This document shows positions 1-9,678 of a DNA stretch of 39,045 bases, piece after piece. A model generated the notes under the pieces. That model was given only the letters and a program-made list of their open reading frames with translations. It was not told the origin of the DNA and ran no database searches. Source of the DNA: Geobacter sp. (GTDB taxonomy: Bacteria > Desulfobacterota > Desulfuromonadia > Geobacterales > Pseudopelobacteraceae); contig VFJM01000382.1 in the NCBI GenBank assembly GCA_009886055.1, positions 1 through 39,045 on the forward strand, in the 5' to 3' direction. A program made the position numbers and the translations under genes. Numbering within the stretch: the first letter of the stretch is position 1; each line of letters starts with the position of its first letter.

Positions 1-579
1 GATGCCTTTGTCACAGCGCTCAATTCGACCGGTTCAACACTTCTGTACTCAAGTTTCCTGGGCGGGACAGGGAATATTGCGGGCGGAGACAAGGCCTTTG
101 GCATCGCTTTGGACGGGAATAAAGATGTTATTGTAGTAGGTCAGACCGACTCCAGCGACTTCCCACTAAAAAATGCTTTCCAGGGGACCGCCGGGACTTC
201 TTTTGACGGTTTCGTTACCAAGATAACCTCCTCAACAATAACACCGACACCCGGCGGAGGAGGGACAACGCCAACGAGCGGTGGCGCAAGCTCGGGGGGG
301 AAAAGCGGTTGCTTCATAGCCACGGCTGCTTACGGCACCCCGATGGCTGAGGATGTCCGCTATCTTCGCGCATTCAGAGATGAATTCCTTATGACGAACG
401 CTCCGGGTAAAGCTTTCGTGAGTTTGTACTACTCTGTAAGTCCCCCGATTGCCGATTTCGTCCGAGATCACGAATCTCTTCGCGCAGTTGCACGGTTTGG
501 ATTGACTCCACTTGTGAAAATGAGCAAAGTCATTGTCAGTGACAGAGCGCTTGAAGCGCAGACAGAAAATTTAAAGTAA
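1..579 (+). CDS. Beta-propeller (SBBP-type) surface protein with CFI-box C-terminal domain, 5'-truncated
   Basis: The reading frame is open from base 1, so the gene starts outside the window and only its last 192 codons are seen. The N-terminal visible part has the pattern of SBBP-type beta-propeller repeats (a 'YSSFLGG' strand followed by '[20 protein letters not shown]'). A Thr/Pro/Gly-rich linker follows, then a C-terminal domain beginning with the 'CFIATAAYG' signature. That signature is the CFI-box C-terminal domain, common on exported proteins of Geobacter relatives. The protein is probably secreted or surface-exposed. The CFI-box may take part in sorting or anchoring, but this is inference. 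The short ORFs on the opposite strand here are shadows. Confidence 0.85.
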   Translation, partial: DAFVTALNSTGSTLLYSSFLGGTGNIAGGDKAFGIALDGNKDVIVVGQTDSSDFPLKNAFQGTAGTSFDGFVTKITSSTITPTPGGGGTTPTSGGASSGGKSGCFIATAAYGTPMAEDVRYLRAFRDEFLMTNAPGKAFVSLYYSVSPPIADFVRDHESLRAVARFGLTPLVKMSKVIVSDRALEAQTENLK

Positions 580-603
580 TCACATAGTATCTGCAGAGCA
601 AGC

Positions 604-637
604 AGGACGGGCGGTCATGGCCATGATCGCCCGTCCT
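604..637. terminator. Perfect long palindrome after the CFI-box gene, probable terminator hairpin
   Basis: The two arms AGGACGGGCG (604-613) and CGCCCGTCCT (628-637) are exact complements, and pairing continues inward through GTCATG/CATGAT. The result is about 16 bp with almost no loop. It lies 25 nt after the stop codon and before htpX, where a terminator is expected. There is only a weak T-rich stretch (CGTTTC) behind it, so intrinsic termination is likely but not certain. Confidence 0.5.
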
Positions 638-755
638 CGTTTCAGCTGTTACTGAACAATGGAACAAATAAAACCCCCCTTGCGCTTTTATCCATTGGTG
701 ACTATTATTCAATCATCCGGTTTGACCGGTATATTGAACAACGCACGAGGTCACT

Positions 756-1610
756 ATGAACACCATGAAAACAACATTCCTGATGGCTCTCTTGACGGTG
801 CTGCTGGTGCTGATCGGCGGCGCAATCGGCGGCAGGGGGGGGATGACCACCGCCTTTCTGCTGGCCGGGGGGATGAATTTTTTCTCCTACTGGTTCTCTG
901 ACAAGATCGTGCTCCGGATGTACGGCGCACAGCCGATTGAGGAGCAGGATAATCCCCGCTTCTACGGGATCGTGCGAAACCTGGCCGGGCGGGCCGGCCT
1001 GCCGATGCCGAAGGTGTATGTCATTCAGGACGACAGCCCGAACGCCTTTGCAACCGGCCGCAATCCTGAACACGCCGCTGTCGCCGCCACCACCGGTATC
1101 ATGAGACTCCTGACCGATGAAGAACTGGCCGGCGTCATGGCGCATGAACTTGGCCACGTCAAAAACCGGGACATCCTGATCTCCACAATTGCCGCCACCT
1201 TTGCCGGTGCAATCACCTATCTGGCCCACATGGCGCAGTGGGGCGCCATGTTCGGCGGCGGACGGAGTGATGATGACGAGAGGGGGGGGATGTTCGGCAT
1301 GCTCTTCATGGCAATCCTCGCGCCGATCGCCGCGATGCTGGTTCAAATGGCGATCTCACGTTCGCGGGAATTCGGCGCTGACGCCGCCGGGGCGCACATC
1401 AGCGGCAATCCTCTTTCTCTTGCCCGGGCACTGCAGAAGCTGGAACTGGGGAGTCAGCAGATTCCGCTGAACGCCAATCCCGCCACCGCACATATGTTCA
1501 TCGTCAACCCGCTGACCGGCGGCGGGATGATGTCGCTCTTCTCCACTCACCCCCCTATTCCGGAACGTGTTCAGCGACTGGAAGACATCTCGAGGACCCA
1601 TGATTATTAG
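756..1610 (+). CDS. htpX: HtpX-family membrane zinc metalloprotease
   Basis: 284 aa, the usual length for HtpX (M48B). Two N-terminal membrane segments (about residues 6-25 and 30-47) precede the zinc-binding motif HELGH at residues 130-134. Further hydrophobic segments follow (about 143-160 and 180-195). After them comes '[12 protein letters not shown]', which carries the third zinc ligand Glu. The family degrades damaged membrane proteins in the inner membrane alongside FtsH, with the active site facing the cytoplasm. The ATG at 756 is preceded by the purine-rich ACGAGG a few bases upstream. The end of the gene overlaps the start of rsmB by 11 nt, so the two are probably co-transcribed and translationally coupled. 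Confidence 0.95.
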   Translation: MNTMKTTFLMALLTVLLVLIGGAIGGRGGMTTAFLLAGGMNFFSYWFSDKIVLRMYGAQPIEEQDNPRFYGIVRNLAGRAGLPMPKVYVIQDDSPNAFATGRNPEHAAVAATTGIMRLLTDEELAGVMAHELGHVKNRDILISTIAATFAGAITYLAHMAQWGAMFGGGRSDDDERGGMFGMLFMAILAPIAAMLVQMAISRSREFGADAAGAHISGNPLSLARALQKLELGSQQIPLNANPATAHMFIVNPLTGGGMMSLFSTHPPIPERVQRLEDISRTHDY

Positions 1611-2973
1611 ACGCACCGCGAAAAACACCTCCTCTGCGAACCCCCGTCAAGCTGCCTGCGAAACCCTGCTGCGCATCAGGAAAGAGGGGGGGTTTGCCGA
1701 TCGCCTGATCGACATCGAGCTTTCCAGCGGCGTATTAAGCGGGCCGGATCGGGGACTGTATGCTGAACTGGTATACGGCGTGCTGCGGCGTCAGGGGACT
1801 CTGGATCATATCCTCCAGCAGCTGCTTGAAAAACCGATGATCGAGCTTGACCCGCTGGCGCTCGTAATCCTGCGAATCGGCCTGTACCAGCTGACCTGCC
1901 TCGACCGAATTCCTGAGTCGGCAGCCGTTAACGAATCGGTCAACCTGGCAAAACTGATCACTCCAGGCACCAGCGGCCTGATCAATGCCGTCCTGAGAAA
2001 TTACCTGCGCCGCCGCGACACGATCACCTTTCCTGATATTGCTGCCAATCCGGCAGCAGCGATAGCAACCCGGCATTCCCAGCCGGAATGGCTGGTTGAG
2101 CAGTGGATCGGGCAACTTGGCGTAGCTGAGGCCCAGCAACTGGCAGAGGCCTCTTCACAACAGCCGCCGTTGACTCTGCGGGTCAACACGCTCCGCTCCA
2201 GCCGCGACGAACTGCTGCAGGAGTTTGAAACGCAGGGAATTGAAGCGACACCCTGCCGCTTCTCACCCGACGGCATCACCATTGCGGGACGCCACACCAT
2301 AAACACCCTCCCCGGCTTTGATGCCGGCCTGTTCGCCGTACAGGATGAGGCATCACAACTTGCCGGACGGCTGCTGGGGGCCGAACCGGGTGAACGGATA
2401 TGGGACGCCTGCTGCGCCCCCGGCGGCAAAAGCTGCCACATCGCGCAGCTGATGGATGATCGTGGTGAATTGATCGCAACCGATATCTCCCGCTCAAAAC
2501 TGACGCTTGTCCAGGACAGCGTCCGTCGGCTCGGGATCGGCTCCGTATCAACGGCGGTTGCCGACCTGCATCAACCCGACACCTTTCCTGAAGGTTATTT
2601 TGACCGCATCCTTCTGGACGCTCCCTGCTCCGGACTGGGGGTTATCCGACGCAATCCGGAGGCGAAATGGCGCCTCTTCTCCGGCGACATCACCCGTCTG
2701 GCAGCGGTCCAGAAAACCCTGTTGAAAAATGCCGCCACCAGATTGAAGCCGGGGGGGACACTGCTCTATTCAACCTGCTCAACTTCCGAGGCGGAAAATG
2801 AGCAGGTGGTGGAGGATTTTCTTTTGCACCATTCCGGGTTCGTGCTAGAAAACCTGAACGATATCTTTCCTGCCTGGAGCGACCTGATCGCGTTTTACGG
2901 CATGTTCAGGGTCTGGCCGCACCGTCACGGCATGGACGGTTTTTTTGCCGCACGAATCAAACGAATAAAATAG
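1600..2973 (+). CDS. rsmB: 16S rRNA (cytosine-5)-methyltransferase RsmB
   Basis: 457 aa from the ATG at 1600, preceded by CGAGGA and overlapping the end of htpX. A longer in-frame GTG at 1567 lies deep inside htpX and is less likely. The N-terminal third is a NusB-like RNA-binding domain (about 15-140). The rest is a Rossmann methyltransferase with the SAM-binding 'DACCAPGGK' at 269-277, 'DAPCSG' with Cys343, and 'YSTCS' with the catalytic Cys393. The two cysteines in these positions are characteristic of the RsmB/Fmu m5C methyltransferases, which modify C967 of 16S rRNA in E. coli. rpe follows after 16 nt. Confidence 0.95.
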   Translation: MIIRRTAKNTSSANPRQAACETLLRIRKEGGFADRLIDIELSSGVLSGPDRGLYAELVYGVLRRQGTLDHILQQLLEKPMIELDPLALVILRIGLYQLTCLDRIPESAAVNESVNLAKLITPGTSGLINAVLRNYLRRRDTITFPDIAANPAAAIATRHSQPEWLVEQWIGQLGVAEAQQLAEASSQQPPLTLRVNTLRSSRDELLQEFETQGIEATPCRFSPDGITIAGRHTINTLPGFDAGLFAVQDEASQLAGRLLGAEPGERIWDACCAPGGKSCHIAQLMDDRGELIATDISRSKLTLVQDSVRRLGIGSVSTAVADLHQPDTFPEGYFDRILLDAPCSGLGVIRRNPEAKWRLFSGDITRLAAVQKTLLKNAATRLKPGGTLLYSTCSTSEAENEQVVEDFLLHHSGFVLENLNDIFPAWSDLIAFYGMFRVWPHRHGMDGFFAARIKRIK

Positions 2974-2989
2974 AATCAGGGAGTTTTAC

Positions 2990-3655
2990 ATGAAAAAAAT
3001 CGCCCCCTCCATCCTGTCTGCCGACTTTTCGCGCCTTGGTGATGAAATCAGGTCCGTCGAGGCGGCCGGTGCCGACTACATCCACATCGACGTCATGGAT
3101 GGCCATTTCGTCCCCAACATCACGATCGGGCCGCTGATCGTCGAAGCCGTCCGCAAGGTAACAACCCTGCCGCTCGATGTGCATCTGATGATTGAGAATC
3201 CCGATCTCTATATCCCTGATTTTGCGGCAGCGGGCGCAGATATTATAGTCGTCCATGCCGAAGCGACCAATCATCTGCACCGCAGCATACAGCTGATCAA
3301 ATCATTCGGGAAAAAAGCGGGTGTTTCTCTCAATCCGGCCACTCCGCTGAATGTTCTCGATTATTGTCTCGATGATCTGGAGCTGGTGCTGCTGATGACT
3401 GTCAACCCGGGATTTGGCGGTCAGAGTTTCATTGAAGCCTGCCTGCCCAAGATCCATTCATTGCGGGCGATGCTCGATCGACGCGGCTCTGAGGCCGAAC
3501 TGGAGGTTGACGGGGGAGTCAAGCCTGCCAACATTGCCCGGATTTCCCACGCAGGCGCAGATGTTTTTGTCGCAGGCAGCGCCGTATTCGGTGCGTACGA
3601 TTACGCGGCCACAATTACGGAGATGAAGCGTCTGGCACATGAACTTCTGCTCTGA
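2990..3655 (+). CDS. rpe: Ribulose-phosphate 3-epimerase
   Basis: 221 aa TIM-barrel enzyme interconverting ribulose-5-phosphate and xylulose-5-phosphate in the pentose phosphate pathway. The sequence opens with the family hallmark '[11 protein letters not shown]'. It retains the metal and catalytic residues His32 and Asp34 ('HIDVMDGHF'), His65 ('DVHLMI') and Asp174 ('EVDGGV'), plus 'NPGFGGQ' at 139-145. The ATG at 2990 has a good Shine-Dalgarno (AGGGAG) and lies 16 nt after rsmB, so rpe is probably the third gene of the htpX-rsmB-rpe unit. The length matches the family. Confidence 0.96.
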   Translation: MKKIAPSILSADFSRLGDEIRSVEAAGADYIHIDVMDGHFVPNITIGPLIVEAVRKVTTLPLDVHLMIENPDLYIPDFAAAGADIIVVHAEATNHLHRSIQLIKSFGKKAGVSLNPATPLNVLDYCLDDLELVLLMTVNPGFGGQSFIEACLPKIHSLRAMLDRRGSEAELEVDGGVKPANIARISHAGADVFVAGSAVFGAYDYAATITEMKRLAHELLL

Positions 3656-3730
3656 TTTTATTCGAATTTCCGCAGAGATAGCCGTTTTATTAATTGAGTT
3701 TCAAGATGAGTTGGGATACACTTTCGCGCC

Positions 3731-4717
3731 ATGTCCACCAGCGTACTCATCATAGATGATTCGGTTACCGTTCGGGAGCAGATCATCAGAGCTCTCGAGT
3801 CGTTCAGTCTCTTCACCCGCTATTACGAAGCGGAGGACGGCCTGGAAGGATTCAAAAGACTCCTCTCGACTCCCGTGGATATCGTCCTGTGCGATCTGGA
3901 GATGCCGCGCATCGATGGTTTTAAATTCCTGAGCATGCTTAAATCGCGGCCTGAGCTTCAAGATGTCCCGGTTATCATCCTGACCGGCATGAACGACCAG
4001 GAACGTAAGATCAAGGGGCTTGAACAGGGCGCCAGCGATTACATCACCAAGCCGTTTGACCATGGGGAACTGGTTGCCAGGGTTAAGGTCCACCTCAAAA
4101 TCAAAAAACTGCAGGATGAGCTGAAACACTCCAACGAACTGCTGATGGAGCTTTCCAACACCGATCACCTGACCGGGCTCTTTAACCGCCGCTTCATGAT
4201 GGAATCGCTCGACAAAGAGGTGCAGCGCAGCATTCGCAAAGGGGGTGAGCTGTCGCTGATCTTGATTGATATTGACCATTTCAAGCAGGTCAATGACGGC
4301 TTTGGACATCTGCAGGGTGATGCCGTACTGAAGAAGGTGGCCATGCAGCTGCAGAAGGAGTTACGCCGCTATGACTATGCCGCCCGCTACGGCGGCGAGG
4401 AATTTGTCGCCATCCTGCCGGATTCGTCGCTGAAAGAATCCGTTTTTGTGGCCGATCGGATCCGTCTGGCGGTGCAGAAAACCAGGTTCGACGGCCAGGT
4501 TGCCAACCTCAGCCTGACCGTAAGCCTGGGGGTTGCCTGTTTTTCTCAGGAGTACTGTTCTACTGTTGATGGTTTTATCAAACTGGCTGACGATGCCCTG
4601 TATCGGGCTAAAACCAATGGAAGAAACCGGGTCGAGTTCCATGACCCGGAAGGTGCGAAAGCCCCTGCACCTGATGCTTCCGCATCCGGCCAGGACAACT
4701 CATCTGAACAAGAGTAA
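3731..4717 (+). CDS. Response regulator with GGDEF diguanylate cyclase output
   Basis: 328 aa cytoplasmic protein. The N-terminal receiver domain (about 4-120) has acidic residues Asp9-Asp10, phosphoacceptor Asp55 ('LCDLEMP') and Lys107 ('TKPFD'). A short helical linker (120-142) leads to a GGDEF domain (about 143-305). The active-site signature is GGEEF at 221-225, a functional variant. The RxxD inhibitory site (R212-D215) sits exactly five residues upstream, so product inhibition by c-di-GMP is expected. The layout is that of single-receiver PleD/WspR-type cyclases. No cognate kinase is adjacent. It follows rpe by 75 nt and may have its own promoter. No strong Shine-Dalgarno is visible. Confidence 0.93.
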   Translation: MSTSVLIIDDSVTVREQIIRALESFSLFTRYYEAEDGLEGFKRLLSTPVDIVLCDLEMPRIDGFKFLSMLKSRPELQDVPVIILTGMNDQERKIKGLEQGASDYITKPFDHGELVARVKVHLKIKKLQDELKHSNELLMELSNTDHLTGLFNRRFMMESLDKEVQRSIRKGGELSLILIDIDHFKQVNDGFGHLQGDAVLKKVAMQLQKELRRYDYAARYGGEEFVAILPDSSLKESVFVADRIRLAVQKTRFDGQVANLSLTVSLGVACFSQEYCSTVDGFIKLADDALYRAKTNGRNRVEFHDPEGAKAPAPDASASGQDNSSEQE

Positions 4718-4845
4718 AGAAACAACACGGCATCAATCAATCGTATCTGCCTATCCGAAGTTCGTAACGCCACCTGCTATCAGCCGTTTTACATAGCGTC
4801 TGAAGAGAGGTGGCGCTTCCATTTATTCAGAAAAAGGACTTTTTG

Positions 4846-6402
4846 ATGACCACATATTTAAGTAAGTCAAAAGATGGTTTTTGCGCTTTCCCGTCAAAAA
4901 ACTGCTTCGTTAACGGACGTATCCTGTCTTTCAAGGTCTGGTTATTCACTGCAGCCCTACTCGTGCTCTGCAGCACTCTGGCAGCCCAGGCTGCTCCATT
5001 CGGCAAAATTGACGCTCCGCCGCTCTCCGAACGCTGGTTCGGCATTTATGTAAACAGTGAGCGGGTCGGATTCTACCGGCAACGGATCGACAAGTCGGAG
5101 GACGGCTACCGGATGGAGGGAGACGGAAGTGTTCGGATGAAAGTGATGAGTTTCTCCAAAGAAGCTTCCATGCGGGAGACCTATCTTGTTTCAAAAACCC
5201 TGGCCCTCCGTTCATTTGATGTTGATCAGACCGTAAATGGTTCGTCGTCGCACGTCAGCGGCAAAGTCAGCGGCAGTGCCATCCATATTAAAAGTGAAAT
5301 TAAAGGCAAAATTATCCATAAAATGCTTAAATTCAAAGGGGAGGTTTATCCGAGCCCTGCCCTCAATTTGTATCCGCTGCTGCGTACGGTCGTTGCGGGC
5401 TCGTCGTATAAGATCCAGGCGTTCGATCCGGAGGAACTGAAGATCAAGGAGATACAGATCACGGTGCTGGGCGAGGACAAAACGACCGACGGTCTGCCCG
5501 CTCTCAAGCTCCGAAACAATCTGTATCCATTTGTAAATAATGATATATGGGTCGACGGGCAGGGGAATACGCTTGAGGAATCGGTCCGTGAAGGTCTGGT
5601 AACAACAAAGGTAGAACAACCCAAGGCTCTTGGAGCTTATATCAGTGATTGGGCGCTAGCCAAGAAGGACTTGATTTATGACTTCAGCCTGGTGCGCGTA
5701 CAGCCGCCGATCAAGGATCCAAAGAAGTTGACCGGTCTGGCTGTCGAAATCAGCGACTGGAATGATGCCCTGCCGATGCTGCAGGGTGGTGGGCAGCAGG
5801 TGGAAAAACGGGGCGATGGACGGATAATCTTCAAAACCGGTTCTCTGGTTCAGATATCCCCGGAATCAAAATCACAGGGACCAACGGACGCACAGCTGAA
5901 ACCGGCTGACAAGATTGAGTCCGATGCACCTGTGATAATGGCACAGGCCAAGCTCCTTGCGGCGGGGGTCAACAGTCAGGATGATCTGGCAAAAGTGCTG
6001 GCTTCCTGGACGGCGGATTGGCTGAAAGATACGATTGATGACGGCGGCAGTGCCGTTGCGAGCTTCAAATCGAAGAGCGGCAACTGTCAGACACATGCTC
6101 GTCTCTACACGGCGCTGGCTCGGGCAGCCGGCATTCCGACCCGATTTGTTTCCGGCCTCGTACATCTGGAGGGGAAGGGCTTTCTCTATCACAGCTGGGC
6201 TGAGAGTTTCATAGGAGATCGCTGGGTTTCGGTTGATCCCACCTACAACCAGCTCCCCGCCGATCCCACCCATCTCAAGTTCCTTGAAGGGCATCTTCCG
6301 GAAGATCTGGCTCCGATCATTGCCATCATCGGCCGGATCAAGATGACCGTACTGGAAACAGCGTACGAGATGAGCTCTGAACAGGCCGTTGGGGGAAAGT
6401 AG
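4846..6402 (+). CDS. Exported transglutaminase-like cysteine-protease-fold protein
   Basis: 518 aa from the ATG at 4846, which follows an AAAAAGGA Shine-Dalgarno. An in-frame GTG at 4810 lacks one. A hydrophobic segment at about residues 32-48 followed by 'LAAQAAPF' looks like a signal peptide or anchor. The C-terminal part is a transglutaminase-like core: Cys414 ('SGNCQTHA'), His449 ('YHSWAE') and Asp464 ('SVDPTYNQ') form the expected Cys-His-Asp triad. The N-terminal region (about 60-330) is an uncharacterised beta-rich domain. Such periplasmic proteins act on peptides or cell-wall substrates in other bacteria, but the substrate here is unknown. The gene ends 24 nt from the oppositely oriented M16 peptidase gene. 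No terminator is visible between them. Confidence 0.85.
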   Translation: MTTYLSKSKDGFCAFPSKNCFVNGRILSFKVWLFTAALLVLCSTLAAQAAPFGKIDAPPLSERWFGIYVNSERVGFYRQRIDKSEDGYRMEGDGSVRMKVMSFSKEASMRETYLVSKTLALRSFDVDQTVNGSSSHVSGKVSGSAIHIKSEIKGKIIHKMLKFKGEVYPSPALNLYPLLRTVVAGSSYKIQAFDPEELKIKEIQITVLGEDKTTDGLPALKLRNNLYPFVNNDIWVDGQGNTLEESVREGLVTTKVEQPKALGAYISDWALAKKDLIYDFSLVRVQPPIKDPKKLTGLAVEISDWNDALPMLQGGGQQVEKRGDGRIIFKTGSLVQISPESKSQGPTDAQLKPADKIESDAPVIMAQAKLLAAGVNSQDDLAKVLASWTADWLKDTIDDGGSAVASFKSKSGNCQTHARLYTALARAAGIPTRFVSGLVHLEGKGFLYHSWAESFIGDRWVSVDPTYNQLPADPTHLKFLEGHLPEDLAPIIAIIGRIKMTVLETAYEMSSEQAVGGK

Positions 6403-6426
6403 CCTGGATTCTGATGCACCTGCCGT

Positions 6427-7716
6427 TCAAAACCGTTGCTGATACGCCGCAACCAGTTCCCGTAACGCCTTCTTCACGCCTCGCTTCCACGACCCTACCG
6501 CTACCAGGCGCAGATTTTCCGGGGCAAAGAGCGACCGGGCGGTTTCCTGAAGATCGGCGGCAGTGATCCGGCGCGCTTCACACTGATCCTCCTCAATGCT
6601 TCTGACGACCCCCATCAGCTCACCCCAGCCATATCGTCCCCCCATTTCGTAGGCGGAATCCCGGCTGAACTCAAGGTCAAAAATATAGGAATTGCGAACC
6701 CGCTCCAGTTCGTCTCCGGGAACCGGTGTCGTTGCAATGCGGGACAGCTCCTCAAACGCTGCTTTTACCGCGTGGATCAGGTTCTCCGGAGCTGTCGACA
6801 GATCAAACGCCAGACAGCCTGTTTCGTCGTAGGCTCCGATTGCGCCGTCCACTGAATAAATGATACCAAGCTCCTCCCGCAAGCGTAAATGGAGGCGGGA
6901 GCTGCCTCCACCGGCAAGAATCCGGCGCAAAAAGCGAAGCGCCATAAACCGGCGGTCATCACGGGCAAACCCGAGGAACGCCAGCTGCAGATTCATCTGG
7001 CTGTCAGAGTCCTGTACACAGCGGATTTGTGGCGAAAATTGGCGGAGTGTCACCAGGGGTACCGCCGGCACGCGCTCATCAGGCCACTCTCTAAAGCACT
7101 CCCGGGCAGCGGCAAGAACGGCACGGTTTTTTACCGGTCCGGATACAACAAGGACCGCATTTGAAGGGACATAATAGTTGTTCAGGTGCTGCTTGAGATC
7201 ACTCAGTTCAATGGAGGAGATGCTTTCGAGTGTTCCGACGGTCGGCATCCCCAGCGGGTGTCGGGGCCAGAGCATCCGGCTGACGATGGTGTCCGGATTG
7301 ACCTCCTCCCCCTGCTCGTTCAGGTCCTCCCTGGCTTCCTCGGCGACAATCCGCTTTTCGATCTCGATTCCTGTCAAAAGCGGCTTCATCAGCATCGAGG
7401 CAAAAATTTCCATGCCGCGTTTGATGCTGTCCGGGTGTACCCGTGAATAATAGTAGGTCGATTCGGCATCGGTAGCGGCGTTCGGGGCGCCACCGATAAT
7501 CTCGAAGGCCGACTCGATTGCCAGTGACGAGGGAAATTCGGCAGTTCCCCGAAACAGGCTATGCTCCAGAAAATGGGAAAGCCCTTCCCGCCCGGGGGGA
7601 TCATTTCGACCGCCGACTTTGAGGTAGATCGCCAACTCGGCGGCATGCAGATGCGGCATTTCAACACAGACGACCCGCAGTCCGTTTTTCAGGGTATGGA
7701 GAAAGGAGCGGATCAT
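6427..7716 (-). CDS. M16-family (insulinase-like) zinc peptidase
   Basis: 429 aa. The inverted zinc motif HFLEH is at residues 48-52, and the downstream acidic stretch 'AEEAREDL' supplies the expected third ligand. The length fits a bacterial two-domain M16B peptidase. No signal peptide is apparent, so a cytoplasmic role like that of processing-peptidase homologues is likely. Its ATG overlaps the stop codon of the HIT-family gene (ATGA, 7713-7716), showing translational coupling. It is the last gene of the minus-strand hsdM-HIT-M16 string. It is distinct from the M16 pair at 25562-28470. Confidence 0.92.
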   Translation of the reverse strand: MIRSFLHTLKNGLRVVCVEMPHLHAAELAIYLKVGGRNDPPGREGLSHFLEHSLFRGTAEFPSSLAIESAFEIIGGAPNAATDAESTYYYSRVHPDSIKRGMEIFASMLMKPLLTGIEIEKRIVAEEAREDLNEQGEEVNPDTIVSRMLWPRHPLGMPTVGTLESISSIELSDLKQHLNNYYVPSNAVLVVSGPVKNRAVLAAARECFREWPDERVPAVPLVTLRQFSPQIRCVQDSDSQMNLQLAFLGFARDDRRFMALRFLRRILAGGGSSRLHLRLREELGIIYSVDGAIGAYDETGCLAFDLSTAPENLIHAVKAAFEELSRIATTPVPGDELERVRNSYIFDLEFSRDSAYEMGGRYGWGELMGVVRSIEEDQCEARRITAADLQETARSLFAPENLRLVAVGSWKRGVKKALRELVAAYQQRF

Positions 7717-8135
7717 ATCAGGGCCCCCCGGATATTTTCTATGCGCCGCCGGTATTCATCAGGCGGCAGAAACAGCTCTTCATGCTCCTCGGCCCAGATC
7801 GGGCGCGGCCAGAGCGGTTCGGACGAGAAGCGCGGTACGATGTGCCAGTGAATATGCGGCACCATATTCCCCAGGAGCTCATAATTGATCTTGGCGGGCG
7901 TATATATGGTGTAAAGCGCCTGCGCCACCGAAGCGAGCTCCTCCATAAGAGCAGCGCGCACGCCCTGATCAAGATGGAACAGTTCGGTGGCATGAACTTT
8001 GGTAAACAACAGTGTATAGCCGGGAAAATACTGATCCCGGTTGAGGATTACGTAGGAGTGCGGCAGTTCAATGATCCGCAGATCTGAATCCATATCCCAG
8101 CGGCGACACATCGGACAGTCAGACATATTATTCAT
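7713..8135 (-). CDS. HIT-family nucleotide-binding hydrolase
   Basis: 140 aa with the histidine-triad signature His94-Ile-His96-Trp-His98 ('PHIHWHIV'). HIT proteins hydrolyse or transfer nucleotidyl groups, for example dinucleoside polyphosphates or AMP-lysine. The N-terminal CPMC (residues 7-10) resembles the Cys pair of zinc-containing HIT proteins. The ATG at 8135 is preceded by GGAGAA at ideal spacing and overlaps the end of hsdM by 8 nt. A second ATG nine bases on is possible. The tight overlap places this housekeeping-type gene directly behind hsdM in one transcript. Confidence 0.92.
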   Translation of the reverse strand: MNNMSDCPMCRRWDMDSDLRIIELPHSYVILNRDQYFPGYTLLFTKVHATELFHLDQGVRAALMEELASVAQALYTIYTPAKINYELLGNMVPHIHWHIVPRFSSEPLWPRPIWAEEHEELFLPPDEYRRRIENIRGALI

Positions 8136-9618
8136 CAGGTTCTCCTATATCCTCGGCAATCAATTTCAGCTGTTCCAGAGCGCTTTCCAGATCGGCAATG
8201 ATGTCGAGGCATATCACTCCCGGTTCGGGCAGATTGTCCGAGTCTTCCAGGCTTTCATCACGCAGCCAGAAGATGTCCAGACTGGCCTTGTCGCGGGCCA
8301 TCAGGTCTACATAGCCGTATGAGCGCCAGCGACCGTCAGTGGCCGCCTCGCTCCAGGTGGCTGTGCGATCAAAGCGGTTCTTCGGGTTGTAGAGGGCGAC
8401 GAACTCGTCAATGTCCCGGCGTTGAAGCGGGTTGGTTTTGAGGGTGAAGTGCAGGTTGGTGCGGAGGTCGTAGATCCAGAGTTTCTTCGTCCAGGGTGTT
8501 TCACTGGCCGGCTTCTTGTCGAAGAAGATCACGTTGGCCTTGACCCCCTGGGCATAGAACAGGCCGGTGGGGAGGCGCAACAGGGTGTGTACGTCGCACT
8601 CCTGCAGCAGCTTGCGGCGGATGGTCTCCCCTGCCCCGCCTTCGAAGAGCACGTTGTCCGGCACGACCACGGCGGCGCGGCCGTGCTGCTTGAGCAGGGT
8701 CTTGATGTGCTGAATGAAGTTGAGCTGTTTGTTGGAGGTGGTGGCGCAGAAGTCGTCCCGCTCGATGGTCTCCTTTTCGCTGTACGCCTTGCCGTCCACG
8801 CCGATGATGGTGGTCGAACTTTTCTTGCCGAACGGTGGGTTGGTCAGAATGATGTCGAAGCGCTCACCCGGATCAGAGGCCAGCGAATCGACGCCCGCCT
8901 CGATGGGGAGCGCCTCGCCGCCGATGCCGTGCAGCATCATGTTCATGGCGCAGAGTCGTGCCGTGGCATGCACCAGTTCCCAGCCGCGCAGGGTCTCGGT
9001 TTCCAGGAACCGCTTCTGGTCCCGGTCCAGCTTGTAATGTGTGGGGTCGCTTACATAGGCAAAGGCCGACAGCAGAAAGCCGCCGGTGCCGCAGGCCGGA
9101 TCGCAGATCGTCTCCTTCGGTTTGGGCGCCATCACATCCACAATGGCCTGGATCAAGGGACGGGGGGTGAAGTACTGTCCGGCGCCGCTCTTGGTGTCCT
9201 GGGCGTTCTTTTCCAAAAGCCCCTCGTAGGCTTCACCCTTGACGTCGGCGCTCATGATAGACCAGTTTTCCTTGTCCAGCAGGTCCACCAGCAGGCGGCG
9301 TAGTTTGGCCGGGTCCTGGAACTTGTTCTGGGCACGGCCGAAGATCAGCCCCAGCAGCCCCTTTTCCTGCCCCAGTTTTTCCAGGGTGTGGCGATAGTGA
9401 TCGAAGAGGTCGTCGCCGTCTTTTTTCAGCAGGCTGGGCCAGTCGTAGCCGGATGGGACCAGGCTTTTCTGGTCAAAAGGTTTCTTCGTCCGTTCGTCGG
9501 CCATTTTGAGGAAGAGGAGGAAAGTGAGCTGTTCGACGTAGTCGCCGTAGCTCATCCCGTCGTCGCGCAGGACGTTGCAGTAGTTCCAGAGTTTTTGTAC
9601 GATTGCAGCTGGGGTCAT
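8128..9618 (-). CDS. hsdM: Type I restriction-modification DNA methyltransferase subunit HsdM
   Basis: 496 aa N6-adenine methyltransferase. Motif I 'DPACGTGG' (SAM binding) is at 173-180 and catalytic motif IV 'NPPF' at 260-263. The N-terminal helical HsdM domain occupies about residues 1-140 and the C-terminal tail is acidic. The subunit pairs with HsdS to methylate, and with HsdR to cleave, bipartite target sites. It is unusual in being separated from hsdS by about 1.6 kb that carries two other genes and tRNA-like sequences. Its ATG at 9618 has only a weak Shine-Dalgarno. A candidate -10 box (TATAAT) lies about 26 nt upstream, inside the Arg tRNA-like element. The opposite strand carries a long open frame (8422-9303) that is a shadow. 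Confidence 0.96.
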   Translation of the reverse strand: MTPAAIVQKLWNYCNVLRDDGMSYGDYVEQLTFLLFLKMADERTKKPFDQKSLVPSGYDWPSLLKKDGDDLFDHYRHTLEKLGQEKGLLGLIFGRAQNKFQDPAKLRRLLVDLLDKENWSIMSADVKGEAYEGLLEKNAQDTKSGAGQYFTPRPLIQAIVDVMAPKPKETICDPACGTGGFLLSAFAYVSDPTHYKLDRDQKRFLETETLRGWELVHATARLCAMNMMLHGIGGEALPIEAGVDSLASDPGERFDIILTNPPFGKKSSTTIIGVDGKAYSEKETIERDDFCATTSNKQLNFIQHIKTLLKQHGRAAVVVPDNVLFEGGAGETIRRKLLQECDVHTLLRLPTGLFYAQGVKANVIFFDKKPASETPWTKKLWIYDLRTNLHFTLKTNPLQRRDIDEFVALYNPKNRFDRTATWSEAATDGRWRSYGYVDLMARDKASLDIFWLRDESLEDSDNLPEPGVICLDIIADLESALEQLKLIAEDIGEPDE

Positions 9619-9640
9619 GTATGGTCTCGTTTCATTCTGC

Positions 9641-9678
9641 TTGATTATAGAGCAACGGCCTTCTAAGCCGTGGGTCGC
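9641..9678 (+). other. Degenerate tRNA-Arg(UCU)-like element (D-arm and anticodon arm only)
   Basis: The anticodon arm is perfect: stem ACGGC (9655-9659) with GCCGT (9667-9671), and 7-nt loop CTTCTAA with anticodon TCT at 9662-9664. Upstream 'ATAGAGCA' is the 3' half of a tRNA D-arm, preceded by a weak partner (TTCT). The GGGTCGC after the stem resembles a variable loop. There is no T-arm and no acceptor 3' strand; a perfect hairpin (9679-9713) takes their place. It is not a functional tRNA in the usual sense. Confidence 0.7.
9644..9649 (-). promoter_or_regulatory. Candidate -10 box for hsdM
   Basis: Read on the minus strand the bases are a perfect TATAAT. A start site about 7 nt downstream would leave a leader of about 19 nt before the hsdM ATG at 9618. 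No convincing -35 is seen at the right distance. The box lies in the D-arm part of the Arg(UCU) tRNA-like element, where extra bases relative to a normal tRNA create it. Confidence 0.35.

Noticed and set aside
659-901. Short plus-strand frame overlapping the htpX start
   Set aside because: It runs into htpX in another frame and has no ribosome binding site or family features.
8422-9303. Long plus-strand open frame (293 codons) opposite hsdM
   Set aside because: It lies wholly antisense to a clear HsdM with intact motifs; it has no Shine-Dalgarno or recognisable domain and has a composition typical of the reverse of a GC-rich gene.
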